Positions 43,902-53,276 of a DNA stretch of 64,000 nt are shown here, piece by piece. The stretch spans positions 34,170 through 98,169 of the forward strand of contig JAJDEH010000476.1 in NCBI GenBank assembly GCA_029259935.1. Direction: 5' to 3'. The notes beneath the pieces were generated by a model. The model ran no database searches. It was not told the DNA's origin and worked only from the letters and a program-made list of their open reading frames with translations. Made by a program: the position numbers and the translations under genes. Each line of letters starts with the position of its first letter. The first letter of the stretch is position 1. The stretch comes from Planctomycetota bacterium (GTDB lineage: Bacteria > Planctomycetota > Planctomycetia > Pirellulales > Pirellulaceae).

Positions 43902-44735
43902 TCAAGGGCGATAGAAAGGCACATCGCCCTTGATCGTCACACGCAGGCCTCGGCGGCGGTTTGGGTAGTAGTCCCAAAGAGCGTGATGCTGGGCACAACG
44001 ATTGTCCCAGAACGCCACCGAGCCTGGTTGCCATTGAAAACGACACTGAAATTCCGGCTGTTCGACCTGCTTGAAGAGCATTTGCAGGACCGCGTCGCTT
44101 TCACGTTTTTCGAGTTGCACGATTCGCGTGGTGAAGATGCGATTGACGAACAATGCGCCGCGGCCGCTTGTCGGATGCGTGCGGACCACCGGATGTTCGG
44201 ATTGTGGGTACGATTTGCCTTCTTCGATTGCCCCTTCATAGCGGCCGCGGTAGACGAATTCGCCATCGTGAACCGCGGTCATTCCTTCCAGGAATCGCTG
44301 CATCGACGCCGAAAGCGAATCAAAGACCGCAACCATGTTCGCGAACAGCGTGTCACCGCCCACGGGCGGCACTTCCAGCATTTGCAGAATCGTCCCCAGT
44401 GGCGGCTCGCCATCGCAGGAAACGTCCGAGTGCCAATCCTCGCCCGCAATCCGCTTGGTATTCTCGTCGCTGTAAATCTCCATCACCTCCGGGTGGCCTT
44501 CGACGAGCCGCGGCCAGGCGGGATGTAGATGCAATTCGCCGAAATGAAGCCCCAACGTCTTCTGCTGCTGCGGAGTCATTTTCTGGTCACGAAAGAACAG
44601 CACACAGTGCTCGGCGAGCGCCGTCTTGAGCGTCTCAACGGTCTGATCGTCGAGCGGCATTGAAAGGTCCATTCCATGCACCTCCGCGCCGCAATTGGGG
44701 GTGACCCTCTTCAGCTCAATCGATGGCGGGTTCAT
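43902..44735 (-). CDS. TauD/TfdA-family 2-oxoglutarate-dependent dioxygenase
   Basis: A 277-residue enzyme with the iron motif WHSDVS (His102, Asp104), the distal His within NRCAQHHALWDY, and the 2-oxoglutarate-binding Arg in the following NRRRGLRV. The body matches taurine dioxygenase-like enzymes (AVFDSLS, YPQSEHPVVRTHP). These couple oxidation of a substrate such as a sulfonate to decarboxylation of 2-oxoglutarate. No sulfonate ABC transporter is adjacent, so the substrate is unknown. Downstream of an NRAMP-like gene on the same strand (30 bases), so cotranscription is possible. Confidence 0.9.
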   Translation of the reverse strand: MNPPSIELKRVTPNCGAEVHGMDLSMPLDDQTVETLKTALAEHCVLFFRDQKMTPQQQKTLGLHFGELHLHPAWPRLVEGHPEVMEIYSDENTKRIAGEDWHSDVSCDGEPPLGTILQMLEVPPVGGDTLFANMVAVFDSLSASMQRFLEGMTAVHDGEFVYRGRYEGAIEEGKSYPQSEHPVVRTHPTSGRGALFVNRIFTTRIVQLEKRESDAVLQMLFKQVEQPEFQCRFQWQPGSVAFWDNRCAQHHALWDYYPNRRRGLRVTIKGDVPFYRP

Positions 44736-44765
44736 GGAACCTAATTTTCGCGCCTGTTAATCGTG

Positions 44766-46259
44766 TCATGCCCTTCGTTCCTCAAGACCAAATGGGTGAT
44801 GAACTCTCGATTGAGAACGTTTGGCATCTTCCGATGATTCCTTGGCAATTCCCGAGGAGTTGACACGCATTTGCGGCAAACGCACCCCGACTTCAGCTTG
44901 CTCCTGCTTCAAGTTCTCCCTGAGCCTTTCGATCCGGCCGGGAATCGTGACGAAAGCGGTGTAACCCGCCATCGCAAGCAACAAGACGAACCCGATTCCT
45001 CCCACCACATTGGTCAATGTCTTGTTGCGATCCGAACCCATCACATCCTCACGATTGGCCAACCAAAGCATGGCTCCGGCAACGCCTGGCGCCGCCACCA
45101 CGGTCACGGCTTGTGCCGCAATGATGGCAAACAGCCGGTCAAAGCCCAGCCACAAGATCAGCAGGGCGACGATCATCCCCGTGAGTAACACTGCCACCGT
45201 GAACATCTTGGGCCAGAATTCCGTCGGTTTGCTTCCCAGTCCCAACCCATCGGCCAAGATAAATCCGCCAATCATCGAATTGACGAGGAATGATGAATAA
45301 GCAGCCGAAAATAGTCCGACGCAAAACAAGGTGTGTCCCCACGCTCCAAATGCGGGCCGTAACCCGCCCGCGATATCGGCAATGTCTCTTACCGGATCGT
45401 TTCGCAAGACGGCCGCCGCGGTCGCAATAAGCATCATGGTAATTAGCGCCATGATCACGGACCCAATCCGAGCGTCAATGAGTCCGTCTTGAAGTTCCTC
45501 TTTCCCCCATCCCTTTTGTTGCACTAAGTACGCTTGATTGTAGGCGGCGGTGATAACAAAAGTCGTTCCCACCAGTCCCAGCAGCGCTAGGTGGTCCGTC
45601 CAACTTGCGGGTTTTGGCGGCGAACTCGCAGTGTCTTGCTCCGTGGCGTCTTGCCCTGTGGAATCTTGGCCTGTGGATGATTCTTGATCGGCCGCGACTG
45701 CTCGGTCGGGAGCTTCCTGCTCAAAAGAAAATGCGAAAATCAGGTTGATCGCGAACGAGAGCAACATGATGGCAACGAAGACCATCATGACACGCTCGAT
45801 TGCGCGATAGAGATTGCTAAAACCAAACACAAACGTGATGGCCAAACCGTTGAACAACAGGAGCAGATACTCAACGCGCATGAACGGGACTTTGAGTATG
45901 GTGTCCTCGTACTCCAAAAAGGCGGAATGAACCCCCAGGTTGTTTCCGAATTGAAACGCCGCGGAGATGAAAAAGACGCCAATGCCGATCAACGCCGCCA
46001 ACCAGCGGCCAGCGCGGTTAGCGATCAGTGTCGCCGGTGATTCCTTGGCAACGACACCTAGCCGCGCGCCCATCGTCATATAGACCATCATGAACAATAC
46101 GGCCACGACGACGATCCAGCACATCGAGTATCCGTTCAGAGCGCCGACTTTCGAGCTAGTCAAAATACTCCCGGGGCCAATGACCACGCAGGCAGTGATC
46201 AGTCCGGGACCGATCCGTTGATACCAGGGACGTCCTGCCGGTTTTTTTTCGTTTGTCAT
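44766..46259 (-). CDS. NRAMP-related metal/cation transporter with altered binding residues
   Basis: From the ATG at 46259 (MTNEKKPAGRPWYQRIGPG) the product is 497 residues with about eleven transmembrane helices. In ordinary NRAMP transporters helix 1 carries DPGN and helix 6 a Met-x-His; here helix 1 reads GPGSILTSSKVGA and helix 6 reads FVITAAYNQAYLVQQKGW, so the acidic, Asn and Met metal ligands are replaced. A cytoplasmic loop contains the low-complexity stretch STGQDSTGQDATEQD, coded by short tandem repeats. The fold is clear; transported ion could be Mg2+ or another cation. The upstream frame to 46313 is not needed. Confidence 0.85.
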   Translation of the reverse strand: MTNEKKPAGRPWYQRIGPGLITACVVIGPGSILTSSKVGALNGYSMCWIVVVAVLFMMVYMTMGARLGVVAKESPATLIANRAGRWLAALIGIGVFFISAAFQFGNNLGVHSAFLEYEDTILKVPFMRVEYLLLLFNGLAITFVFGFSNLYRAIERVMMVFVAIMLLSFAINLIFAFSFEQEAPDRAVAADQESSTGQDSTGQDATEQDTASSPPKPASWTDHLALLGLVGTTFVITAAYNQAYLVQQKGWGKEELQDGLIDARIGSVIMALITMMLIATAAAVLRNDPVRDIADIAGGLRPAFGAWGHTLFCVGLFSAAYSSFLVNSMIGGFILADGLGLGSKPTEFWPKMFTVAVLLTGMIVALLILWLGFDRLFAIIAAQAVTVVAAPGVAGAMLWLANREDVMGSDRNKTLTNVVGGIGFVLLLAMAGYTAFVTIPGRIERLRENLKQEQAEVGVRLPQMRVNSSGIAKESSEDAKRSQSRVHHPFGLEERRA

Positions 46260-46428
46260 TCGAGGTCTGGGGTGTGAGTGCGATATCGCCGCCAGCCGGA
46301 TACACTTGAGCATCCCGATTGTGCCGCCAGCGGATTGGGGTTGCTTGATATGCTACACTGCCGCATCGTCCTAGGAAACTCAGGCGCGCCGCGAAAGTCA
46401 GGCCCTACCAATCACGCCGGAGAATCTC

Positions 46429-47208
46429 ATGTCCGCACGTTCTGCCAATCAGCCCGAGGTTTCTTCTTTCCGAACACGCCTGCGCGCCGGCGAGTTGGTT
46501 GCGGGAACGATGGTCACTCTGCCTTCACCAGCGGTCGCGGAAATTTTTGCCGACGCCGGATTTGACTGGTTGTTCGTCGACGCGGAGCATGGTCCGTTTG
46601 AAACTCACGACATCGCACTGCTGTTGCAAGTCGTCGGCGATCGGGTCGCCTGTATCGTGCGGGTCACAAAGCTTGACGAAGGCTTGATCAAGAAGTCGCT
46701 CGATTTGGGCGCGGCGGGCGTGATCATTCCCCAGGTCAACACGGTTCAGCAAGCGGAACTCGCGGTCCGTTATTCCAGGTATTCGCCGTTGGGAGCTCGG
46801 GGCGTCGGTTTGGCACGCGCCCATGGATATGGAATGAAATTTAAACAGTATGTCGAAAATGCCAATGATGAAGTGTCGGTCATCGTGCAGGCCGAACACA
46901 TCGAGGCGGTCGAAAACATAGAGGCGATTGTCCAAGTCGCAGGAATCGACGCGGTACTGATTGGCCCCTACGACTTGTCCGCCAGCATGGGCAAAATGGG
47001 GCAAATAGACGACCCAGCCGTCACCAATGCCATTGATCACGTGACAAAGACCTGCCAGCAGGCCGGCGTCCGATTGGGAATCTTTGGCGTGACCGTCGAC
47101 GCAGTGAAACCGTACATGGAAAGCGGCTACACATTTATCGTTGCTGGCGTCGATACTCTGATGCTGGGACAGGCAGCTCAGCAGTTAAAGACGGATTTGA
47201 AACCGTAA
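46429..47208 (+). CDS. HpcH/HpaI-family aldolase
   Basis: A 259-residue class II (metal-dependent) aldolase of the HpaI family. It has DAEHGPFE with the catalytic His, the metal-binding region around VQAEH and LIGPYDLSASMG, and the loop GARGVGLARAHGYG. Such enzymes cleave 2-keto-4-hydroxy acids to pyruvate or related products. It starts at an ATG with GGAG 11 bases upstream and is divergent from the NRAMP-like gene. A candidate -10 box TACACT lies at 46354-46359. No catabolic partner is adjacent, so the natural substrate is open. Confidence 0.92.
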   Translation: MSARSANQPEVSSFRTRLRAGELVAGTMVTLPSPAVAEIFADAGFDWLFVDAEHGPFETHDIALLLQVVGDRVACIVRVTKLDEGLIKKSLDLGAAGVIIPQVNTVQQAELAVRYSRYSPLGARGVGLARAHGYGMKFKQYVENANDEVSVIVQAEHIEAVENIEAIVQVAGIDAVLIGPYDLSASMGKMGQIDDPAVTNAIDHVTKTCQQAGVRLGIFGVTVDAVKPYMESGYTFIVAGVDTLMLGQAAQQLKTDLKP

Positions 47209-47261
47209 GCCTGTCGGGCTACGGGCTTTGTCGGAGAGGGCAAGAGGGAATTCTCTTCCTT

Positions 47262-48764
47262 TTACGACGAGGACGCGACGAACGAATACAAATCGATCAC
47301 ACCGTTCATCAGGAATTCTAGGCGAATCACTCTTCCCTTTAGTTCCGATATTTCCTTCTGTTTCCATTTGATTCGCTGACGAACGCCATCGCCGGTGACG
47401 GGTGTGCAATCATCGTAGTCGAATCCGTCAAGCACTTTTCGCCGTTCGTCGCAGACGCGCACTCGCAATTCGCCTTCATCCGCATCCACATTGACAAACA
47501 GGTCACCGCCCGGCCAGCGGATCTTGCGCGTACAAACCGCACCGCCGCCGATGGGGCTGCGTAACGAGACAAACCCCTCCTTGCGAATCGTCGCCAGCCC
47601 AATGCCGCCGCTTCGTTCCGTCGTGCCGTGCGGCCCATCCCATCCCGAGTAGTAGATCCACCATTGATCATCGACCTCGACCCAGCCTGGGCTGGCGAAG
47701 ATCATCGTGTCGTCCCAGGTTCCTTCCTGACCGTACTCGATCAGTTTGGTGCGTTCGGGATGACGCACGAAGTGGATGCCGTCGCGGCTGAATGCGAGTT
47801 CCGTGTGGATGAAGTCGTTCATCCGGAAGGGTTCCAAAAAGCCCCAGTAGACGCCGGCGTGATAGCGAGTTGGCATCCCGTAGAAAAAATTGAAATGCGT
47901 TTTGGCGTCGGCCGCATCGGGGATCAGCATCGTTTGCGGCTCACTCTGCTTCAGCCAGTCCGTCCACAACTCGTCGCTGGTCATTCGCGCGACGCGGCGC
48001 GAGGCCCCCGTATCTACGATGGGTCCAGAAAACGTGCGGTAGATATGTTTGGGCCGGCAGAACATCACGTATTGCTTGCGCCGCGCATCGTAGCTGATCG
48101 TATTGTGATTGTCGCTGTGCAAATGGGCGATGCGCGTGTCGCTTTCCAGATCCCAATGAACTCCGTCTGGCGAACCGACTAATCGGATCCCGTTGAGTTC
48201 CTTACCGCCGCGGCCCTTGCTTCGGTACATCATCAAATAGCGGAATCCACGTTGGTCCTCCTTCGGCGCCTCAACGATGCAGGGTGTGCAGTTTTCCGCC
48301 AGCTTCTGATCGGGCCGGCCAATTACGATATTGTTCGGCTTGATGTCATGCCACGGAAAGAGGTTGAGATGCGGCTTGACCCAGTTCTGGCCGTCTTTGG
48401 ATTCGGCGTAGGCGATTTGGGTCTGATATTTGCGACCCTCGGCCTTTCCTTTCACGCGGACATTGGCCTGGTACCACATCCGAAAGACACCTTGCTCGGC
48501 GTCACGCACGACCCACAGGAAGCTCGCGTTCTCGTTGGGTAGCAACGGATTGCTGGAGTGCCTGTTGGCGGAATGGAAAACCCGCCGCACCGCCTGCCGC
48601 TTATATCGGAGCGCCCAGTAGTTGTCGACGGCATGCCCGTCCATGAAGAACTGCGGTTGGTGCGCGATTTCAATGGGCTCGTCCGGCACGGTCTGGGCCA
48701 CGACGGTTGCCCGGGTAGAGCAAATCAGGACGCCAACAAGAAGAAAGTGCAGGCACTGTCTCAC
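47262..48764 (-). CDS. Secreted beta-propeller protein, glycosidase-like
   Basis: A 500-residue protein with a signal peptide (LHFLLVGVLICSTRATVVA). The start is GTG at 48764, backed by GGGAG six bases upstream; the nearby ATG is out of frame. Repeating patterns (FLWVVRDAEQGVFRMWY, SKDGQNW, SPDGVHWD, FSRDGIHF) match the five-bladed propeller of GH32/GH43-like families common in planctomycetes. I cannot identify a complete catalytic acidic triad with confidence, so enzyme activity is inferred only from fold. Probably acts on polysaccharide outside the cell. Confidence 0.8.
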   Translation of the reverse strand: MRQCLHFLLVGVLICSTRATVVAQTVPDEPIEIAHQPQFFMDGHAVDNYWALRYKRQAVRRVFHSANRHSSNPLLPNENASFLWVVRDAEQGVFRMWYQANVRVKGKAEGRKYQTQIAYAESKDGQNWVKPHLNLFPWHDIKPNNIVIGRPDQKLAENCTPCIVEAPKEDQRGFRYLMMYRSKGRGGKELNGIRLVGSPDGVHWDLESDTRIAHLHSDNHNTISYDARRKQYVMFCRPKHIYRTFSGPIVDTGASRRVARMTSDELWTDWLKQSEPQTMLIPDAADAKTHFNFFYGMPTRYHAGVYWGFLEPFRMNDFIHTELAFSRDGIHFVRHPERTKLIEYGQEGTWDDTMIFASPGWVEVDDQWWIYYSGWDGPHGTTERSGGIGLATIRKEGFVSLRSPIGGGAVCTRKIRWPGGDLFVNVDADEGELRVRVCDERRKVLDGFDYDDCTPVTGDGVRQRIKWKQKEISELKGRVIRLEFLMNGVIDLYSFVASSS

Positions 48765-48916
48765 GTGAATCTCCCATGGGAGTAAAGATTAGCCGCTATT
48801 CGAATTGCCGCGGTATGTGCCGTACCGACCGGGGCAGTTCTATTCTAATTGACCGCCAGGGCCGAAAGTAGCATTGCTTGGAATGCGCCGGACGAAGCAT
48901 CAGAGCAGCCGGACTG

Positions 48917-49216
48917 CTAGCGAGGCAGAGACGAATTTGGCTTGCGCGGCCCGCGCATTCGGGCCAGCCAGTCGACGCACGCATCGGCCAGCCACCACTC
49001 CAGGACAAGCAGCAACACCGGCCCAACAAACATCACGCCGCGCGTTATCCCCTCGGCATATTTTTCGTCTTGGAACCACGAAAAAGCAGTTCTGTTGACG
49101 ACGGAATAGAAAAGCGACACAAACATGCCGTTGGTCATCAGCAAGGCGCAGGCGACAACACACAGCGAGAGGACGAACAGGCAACCGCCAAATGCAGATC
49201 GTCTCGGTTTGGGCAT
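48917..49216 (-). CDS. Small hypothetical membrane protein
   Basis: A 99-residue protein with two clear hydrophobic segments (about 9-33 and 57-78) separated by a short loop, ending in a basic tail (RMRGPRKPNS). No known motif. An alternative frame at 48900-49223 is Cys/Arg-rich and less protein-like. It lies between the gntP-like gene and the beta-propeller gene on the same strand. Function unknown. Confidence 0.6.
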   Translation of the reverse strand: MPKPRRSAFGGCLFVLSLCVVACALLMTNGMFVSLFYSVVNRTAFSWFQDEKYAEGITRGVMFVGPVLLLVLEWWLADACVDWLARMRGPRKPNSSLPR

Positions 49217-49256
49217 AATGCAATTCGCGTTTTCGTTACCGGGAGCTAATTACATT

Positions 49257-51281
49257 CTAAACCAGCGGCAGCAGAAACGACAAAATCACTGTCATGACAA
49301 ATGTCACCACGCCGCAAACCGCCAGCATGACCGTCCAAGACTTCAGTGCTTCGATCTCAGTCAGTCCGCCCATTTTGGCGAAGATCCAAAAGCCGCTGTC
49401 GTTCATCCAGGAACAAATCATCGATCCGGCACCCACGGCGCAGGCGATGTAGACCGGGTGGAACGTCAAGTCGATAGGGCCAATGATAGCGGCCATCATA
49501 CTGGTGCCCACGATCATCGAAACGGTGCCGGAACCTTGGGCGATCTTCAGTAGCGAACCCAACAGGAATGCCAGGAAGAGCAGCATTAACTGACTGGTCT
49601 CTCCGCCGCTGCTTGAACCGCTAAACATCGCTTGAATGGCCGGGCCAACTTGGGCCGTTTGCAGCATCGCCCCAAAGGCTCCGCCGCCCGCCGTGATAAG
49701 AATGATCACCCCGCCGCTCATCAGTGAGTTTTCCACGAGCGCCGCCACTTCGGCCTTGTTTAGTCCGCGCTGCCGAGCGACCAGCCACAACGCGATCACT
49801 GTCGATAGCAGCAATACAAGATTGGCGTTGCCAAACAGGGCGGCGTAATTCGCGGCGATCCGGGCGTTGGTTTCCCAAGCATGCTCTTTGATATTTTCGG
49901 GATAGGCCGATTCCAACAGCGAACGATTAAGACGCTCGACGACTGATTGCTTCATTCGGGTGCGCGACTGCTTCAGCAACGAGCGGGCGGTGCCGTTTGG
50001 CAACACGCCGACAAAGGCGTCTTCGGCGTCCTCGCGGTGGTACTTCTTCTTGCCAAGCACGAACTTGTTGAGCCCGTCGATCAGCGTCTGTTGCTCCGGC
50101 TCGGTCAGATCTCCGCTTTTCTTGATCAGAGCAATCAATTCGTTGCGTTGGTCTGGATCGCCATCGCCTTTGCCCGGCGTAACAAACTCAACAATTCGTT
50201 TGCCGGGGCTCGATGTTTCGCTGGCCGCCTGTTCCCGCAAGTTTTGGTGCCAGGCAGGCCAATCCGTGATATCGGAAACCTTCAGTTGAGCGGCATGTTC
50301 GTTGTCGGCGATCGTCGTCAGCACGGTGTTCGTGGCGATCAGCACGACCGGCAACAGCACGGGCAGCAGTGACATGAACAACGACGGCAGCTCTTCGTCC
50401 TTAAGCGGATCGGGTTCCGGCTCGCTGCCAACCTGGCGCATCGGCACGTTCATCATGCTGTCGGTCATCTTGGCCCAAATCACTCCCACGATAGCGGCCG
50501 GCAAGGCGACCAGCGTGCCGATCATGATCATCCACCCAACGTCGAATCCCAAGTTGGAGGCCATCATCAGCGGTCCCGGCGTGGGCGGCACCAAGGTATG
50601 TGTAATCGCACCGCCGGCTCCAATCGCCATCAGGTAGAGCAGATAGTTGCGATTTGTCTTGCGGTATAAAGACCGCGCCAACGGGACGAGCAAATAGAAA
50701 ACAGTATCGAAAAACACGGGCACGGCCAACACAAACCCGCTGCCCATCAAGGCGACCGGCGCGCCTTTTTCTCCCAGTAGTCTCAGAAACGCTCGGACAA
50801 TGCGATCGGCCGCCCCGCTATCCAGCATGCACTTACCAATCACCGCCGCCAAAGCGATAACAATGCCGATTCCGCCGGCCGACCCGCCGAAAGACGTCGC
50901 CACGCGCCCAATGGCACCTTCCACCGATCCCTGTCCCAACAACACGACGGATAGCAAACTGACAACCATGGCCGCGCTGATCAAGGCAATGAAGGCGTTG
51001 ACCTTGAAGACGATGATTAGTCCTAGGACGATGGCGATTCCGATGCCCAAGATGATCAGAGGTTTGACGACCTCTGGTTGGTCCTGGCTGGTTCTCGCAG
51101 TGCCGTCTGTTTTGGCCGAAGGCTCCTCGGAGGCTTTCGTGGCAGCATCATCCGCCGCGTCGTTATCGGATGACGAACTGCTGGAGTTCTCACTGGGTTG
51201 ATGTCCTCGCACTGATGAAAAAACTAGGAACAACAGCGCGAGCAGCATTCCGGCTGCCGCCAATTTGCGGAAGAATTTCAT
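49257..51281 (-). CDS. GntP-family permease with long N-terminal and central additions
   Basis: From the ATG at 51281 (MKFFRKLAAAGMLLALLF) the product is 674 residues, well above the usual 440-450 of gluconate permeases. It begins with a hydrophobic helix, then a Ser/Asp/Ala-rich linker to about residue 70. The transporter core shows ILGIGIAIVLGLIIVF, PVFFDTVFYLLVPLA, HTLVPPTPGPL, GGVIILITAGGGAFGAML and SMICSWMNDSGFW, all standard for GntP. Between the halves lies a hydrophilic insert of about 170 residues (with GKGDGDPDQRNELIALI and KKKYHREDAEDAF). It probably takes up gluconate or another sugar acid; the insert's role is unknown. Confidence 0.88.
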   Translation of the reverse strand: MKFFRKLAAAGMLLALLFLVFSSVRGHQPSENSSSSSSDNDAADDAATKASEEPSAKTDGTARTSQDQPEVVKPLIILGIGIAIVLGLIIVFKVNAFIALISAAMVVSLLSVVLLGQGSVEGAIGRVATSFGGSAGGIGIVIALAAVIGKCMLDSGAADRIVRAFLRLLGEKGAPVALMGSGFVLAVPVFFDTVFYLLVPLARSLYRKTNRNYLLYLMAIGAGGAITHTLVPPTPGPLMMASNLGFDVGWMIMIGTLVALPAAIVGVIWAKMTDSMMNVPMRQVGSEPEPDPLKDEELPSLFMSLLPVLLPVVLIATNTVLTTIADNEHAAQLKVSDITDWPAWHQNLREQAASETSSPGKRIVEFVTPGKGDGDPDQRNELIALIKKSGDLTEPEQQTLIDGLNKFVLGKKKYHREDAEDAFVGVLPNGTARSLLKQSRTRMKQSVVERLNRSLLESAYPENIKEHAWETNARIAANYAALFGNANLVLLLSTVIALWLVARQRGLNKAEVAALVENSLMSGGVIILITAGGGAFGAMLQTAQVGPAIQAMFSGSSSGGETSQLMLLFLAFLLGSLLKIAQGSGTVSMIVGTSMMAAIIGPIDLTFHPVYIACAVGAGSMICSWMNDSGFWIFAKMGGLTEIEALKSWTVMLAVCGVVTFVMTVILSFLLPLV

Positions 51282-51324
51282 GTCCGTGGATTCCCTTGCG
51301 GCACTGATTGAGGGGTGAAGCGAG

Positions 51325-51339
51325 GTTGCGCAGCGCAAC
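51325..51339. promoter_or_regulatory. Perfect inverted repeat upstream of the GntP gene
   Basis: GTTGCGC (51325-51331), one central base, then GCGCAAC (51333-51339). It lies 44 bases upstream of the GntP start and could be an operator for a dimeric regulator, or a hairpin in the leader. Confidence 0.4.
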
Positions 51340-51552
51340 GAGTGGAGCGATCGAAACAAAAACGAATTACCGCTCGACCGATAACCCGCTTCCCATTGCT
51401 TGCTTGAAGCTGACTTGAATGCACCAGGTTTTCACCAAAAGCTAAGTAAACGAAGATGTTGAGCATCGCATACCACTTGCGTGACTTCAAGTCTTGCCCC
51501 GCCAAGCCGCGCTGGCCAGTTCGCCGATTGGCGAGACATTGGCAGAATGTGC

Positions 51553-51581
51553 TTTTGCGCGAGCCGCTTTCTAGATATAGT
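51553..51581 (+). promoter_or_regulatory. Possible promoter of the TPR gene
   Basis: TTTTGC (51553-51558) and TATAGT (51576-51581) are 17 bases apart, about 100 bases before the start at 51685. The -10 box is good, the -35 box weak. The rest of the 51282-51684 divergent region holds no convincing gene. Confidence 0.35.
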
Positions 51582-51684
51582 TGAAACTTGACGACTCCAC
51601 GTCGCTTTGTGCCCCAACTCACTGCCAACGAACTGCCAGCCCGACGGGGTCGGCAAGACATATTACTGCCGGAGACCATCCAGA

Positions 51685-52803
51685 ATGTTGTTGAATACTT
51701 CTTTCAAATGTCGTTTCTTCCACCTTACACGCTTTGCCCTGCTCCTGGGACTCGCGCTGTCATCCATTGCAAAGGCGCAAGAGACAGAAGCCGAAGATAC
51801 AAAAGCGCTGATAACGAAGATCTACACCGGCATCCGGGCTGCGAAAACCGTCAACGATTACACGGCTGGCATTACCGCGTGCGAAGAAGCTCAGGAGATG
51901 GAAATATCCGATTCGCAAAAGCAGTATCTTGGCCGGCTCTCCGCGTTCGCGTTGAACAAGAGAGGCCTGTTGTACGCGGATGACGCAGTGGCCAAAATCC
52001 AAAAGGGCGACGACGCGCTCGCGGCGGAACTAGACGAGAAGGCGCTGGTGGATTTCAATCTTTCCATTCAACGCGACCCGTCGAAATGGCGGCCACTTCA
52101 CAATCGGGGCATTAGTTTCGCGGCCAGCGGACAATATGACAAGGCGCTGGTGGATTTTGATCGCGTCCTCAAGATGAATCGCGGCTATGCCAATGCCTGG
52201 TTCAATCGAGGTGAAACGAACTATGCGTTGGGGCAATTTGAAAAAGCAGTAGCGGACTATGATCGCTTCATTCAACTTAAGGGCGGAGACGCCGAGGCGC
52301 ATACTAGCCGCGGACACGCGCTGTTCCAACTGCGCCGATTTCGCAGCGCTCTGAATGACTACAGCCGAGCGGTTAGCCTCGCTCCACGGGACGCCGAAGC
52401 ACGCGCGAATCGCGCCGACGCCTATCAGAGCCTTGGCATGTGGCAGCGGGCCGCGGACGACTACCGGCGGGCGATCGACTTGGACGACAAGCTGGCGCGA
52501 GCTTACCAGAGCGCGGCCTGGCTGATGGCGACCTCTCCCTCGGCGAGATTCCGCAACGATTCGTTAGGTTTGCGTTCAGCCAGGAAAGCGATTGAAGTCC
52601 TGGGGACGGAGAACCATCAATACTTGGATACCCTGGCCGCCGCCCAAGCGAATGCTGGACAGTTCGACGAAGCGGTGGCGACGATCACCAGCGCCATCAA
52701 GATCGCTCCTGAAGAGGAACTGGAGCGGCTCAACTACCGCCTCGGGCTGTATGAGCAGAAAAAGCCTTATCGGCAGGGAATGATTCGCAGTGCCGCTAGG
52801 TAA
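51685..52803 (+). CDS. Secreted tetratricopeptide-repeat protein
   Basis: From the ATG at 51685 the product is 372 residues with a signal peptide (LTRFALLLGLALSSIAKA). At least five TPR units follow, for example HNRGISFAASGQYDKALVDF, AWFNRGETNYALGQFEKAV, AHTSRGHALFQLRRFRSAL and ARANRADAYQSLGMWQRAA. TPR arrays bind other proteins; being exported, it probably acts in the periplasm or outer envelope. The frame is open further back to 51607, but that part is not signal-like. No operon partner is visible; EF-G lies more than 470 bases downstream. Confidence 0.88.
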   Translation: MLLNTSFKCRFFHLTRFALLLGLALSSIAKAQETEAEDTKALITKIYTGIRAAKTVNDYTAGITACEEAQEMEISDSQKQYLGRLSAFALNKRGLLYADDAVAKIQKGDDALAAELDEKALVDFNLSIQRDPSKWRPLHNRGISFAASGQYDKALVDFDRVLKMNRGYANAWFNRGETNYALGQFEKAVADYDRFIQLKGGDAEAHTSRGHALFQLRRFRSALNDYSRAVSLAPRDAEARANRADAYQSLGMWQRAADDYRRAIDLDDKLARAYQSAAWLMATSPSARFRNDSLGLRSARKAIEVLGTENHQYLDTLAAAQANAGQFDEAVATITSAIKIAPEEELERLNYRLGLYEQKKPYRQGMIRSAAR

Positions 52804-53276
52804 AAATTCCTGAAAAACGGGAGCGAACCGCCCTCCTTTCGTGTTGTCCCTAGTTTGGAATGCTGGTGCCCGTGGAGACCGGGCTGGTGTGGACATTCAG
52901 CTCTACGCGAGCGGAATTCAGTTGCTCATTACCCCACCAATGACATTCTCTTTTTTACTCCAGGTACGGAAATGATCCTCATCCGGGCAGTTCTCGACTG
53001 AATTAACCCAATCTTTGTCAAAATGCCCTTTCGGTTTGGTCGAGATAAACTAAGATACAATCACGTTATTGTGCGATAACGGAAGGCAGGAAATAGTGCT
53101 TCCGTCGCCGACAGGCCACTCGGAAGCCTCTCAAGACGTCATTCCAACCCCCACCGGGCAAGAACTCTGTACCCGCCCCTTGGGTGTTAAATTAGAATGT
53201 CTGCCAACAGATCTCGTTCGTCATCCCGCCAAAGCAAAAGTCCGGCCGGATACGAGCAACCATTGCTAGGTAAATC
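52804..53276 (+). promoter_or_regulatory. Long leader region of the EF-G gene
   Basis: About 470 bases without a gene. A possible -10 box TACAAT is at 53056-53061, with no clear -35 partner. Just after it ACGGAAG (53079-53085) and CTTCCGT (53099-53105) form a perfect seven-base stem over a 13-base loop, in the likely 5' UTR about 170 bases before the start codon. I do not recognise a known riboswitch or ribosomal-protein leader. Confidence 0.4.
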
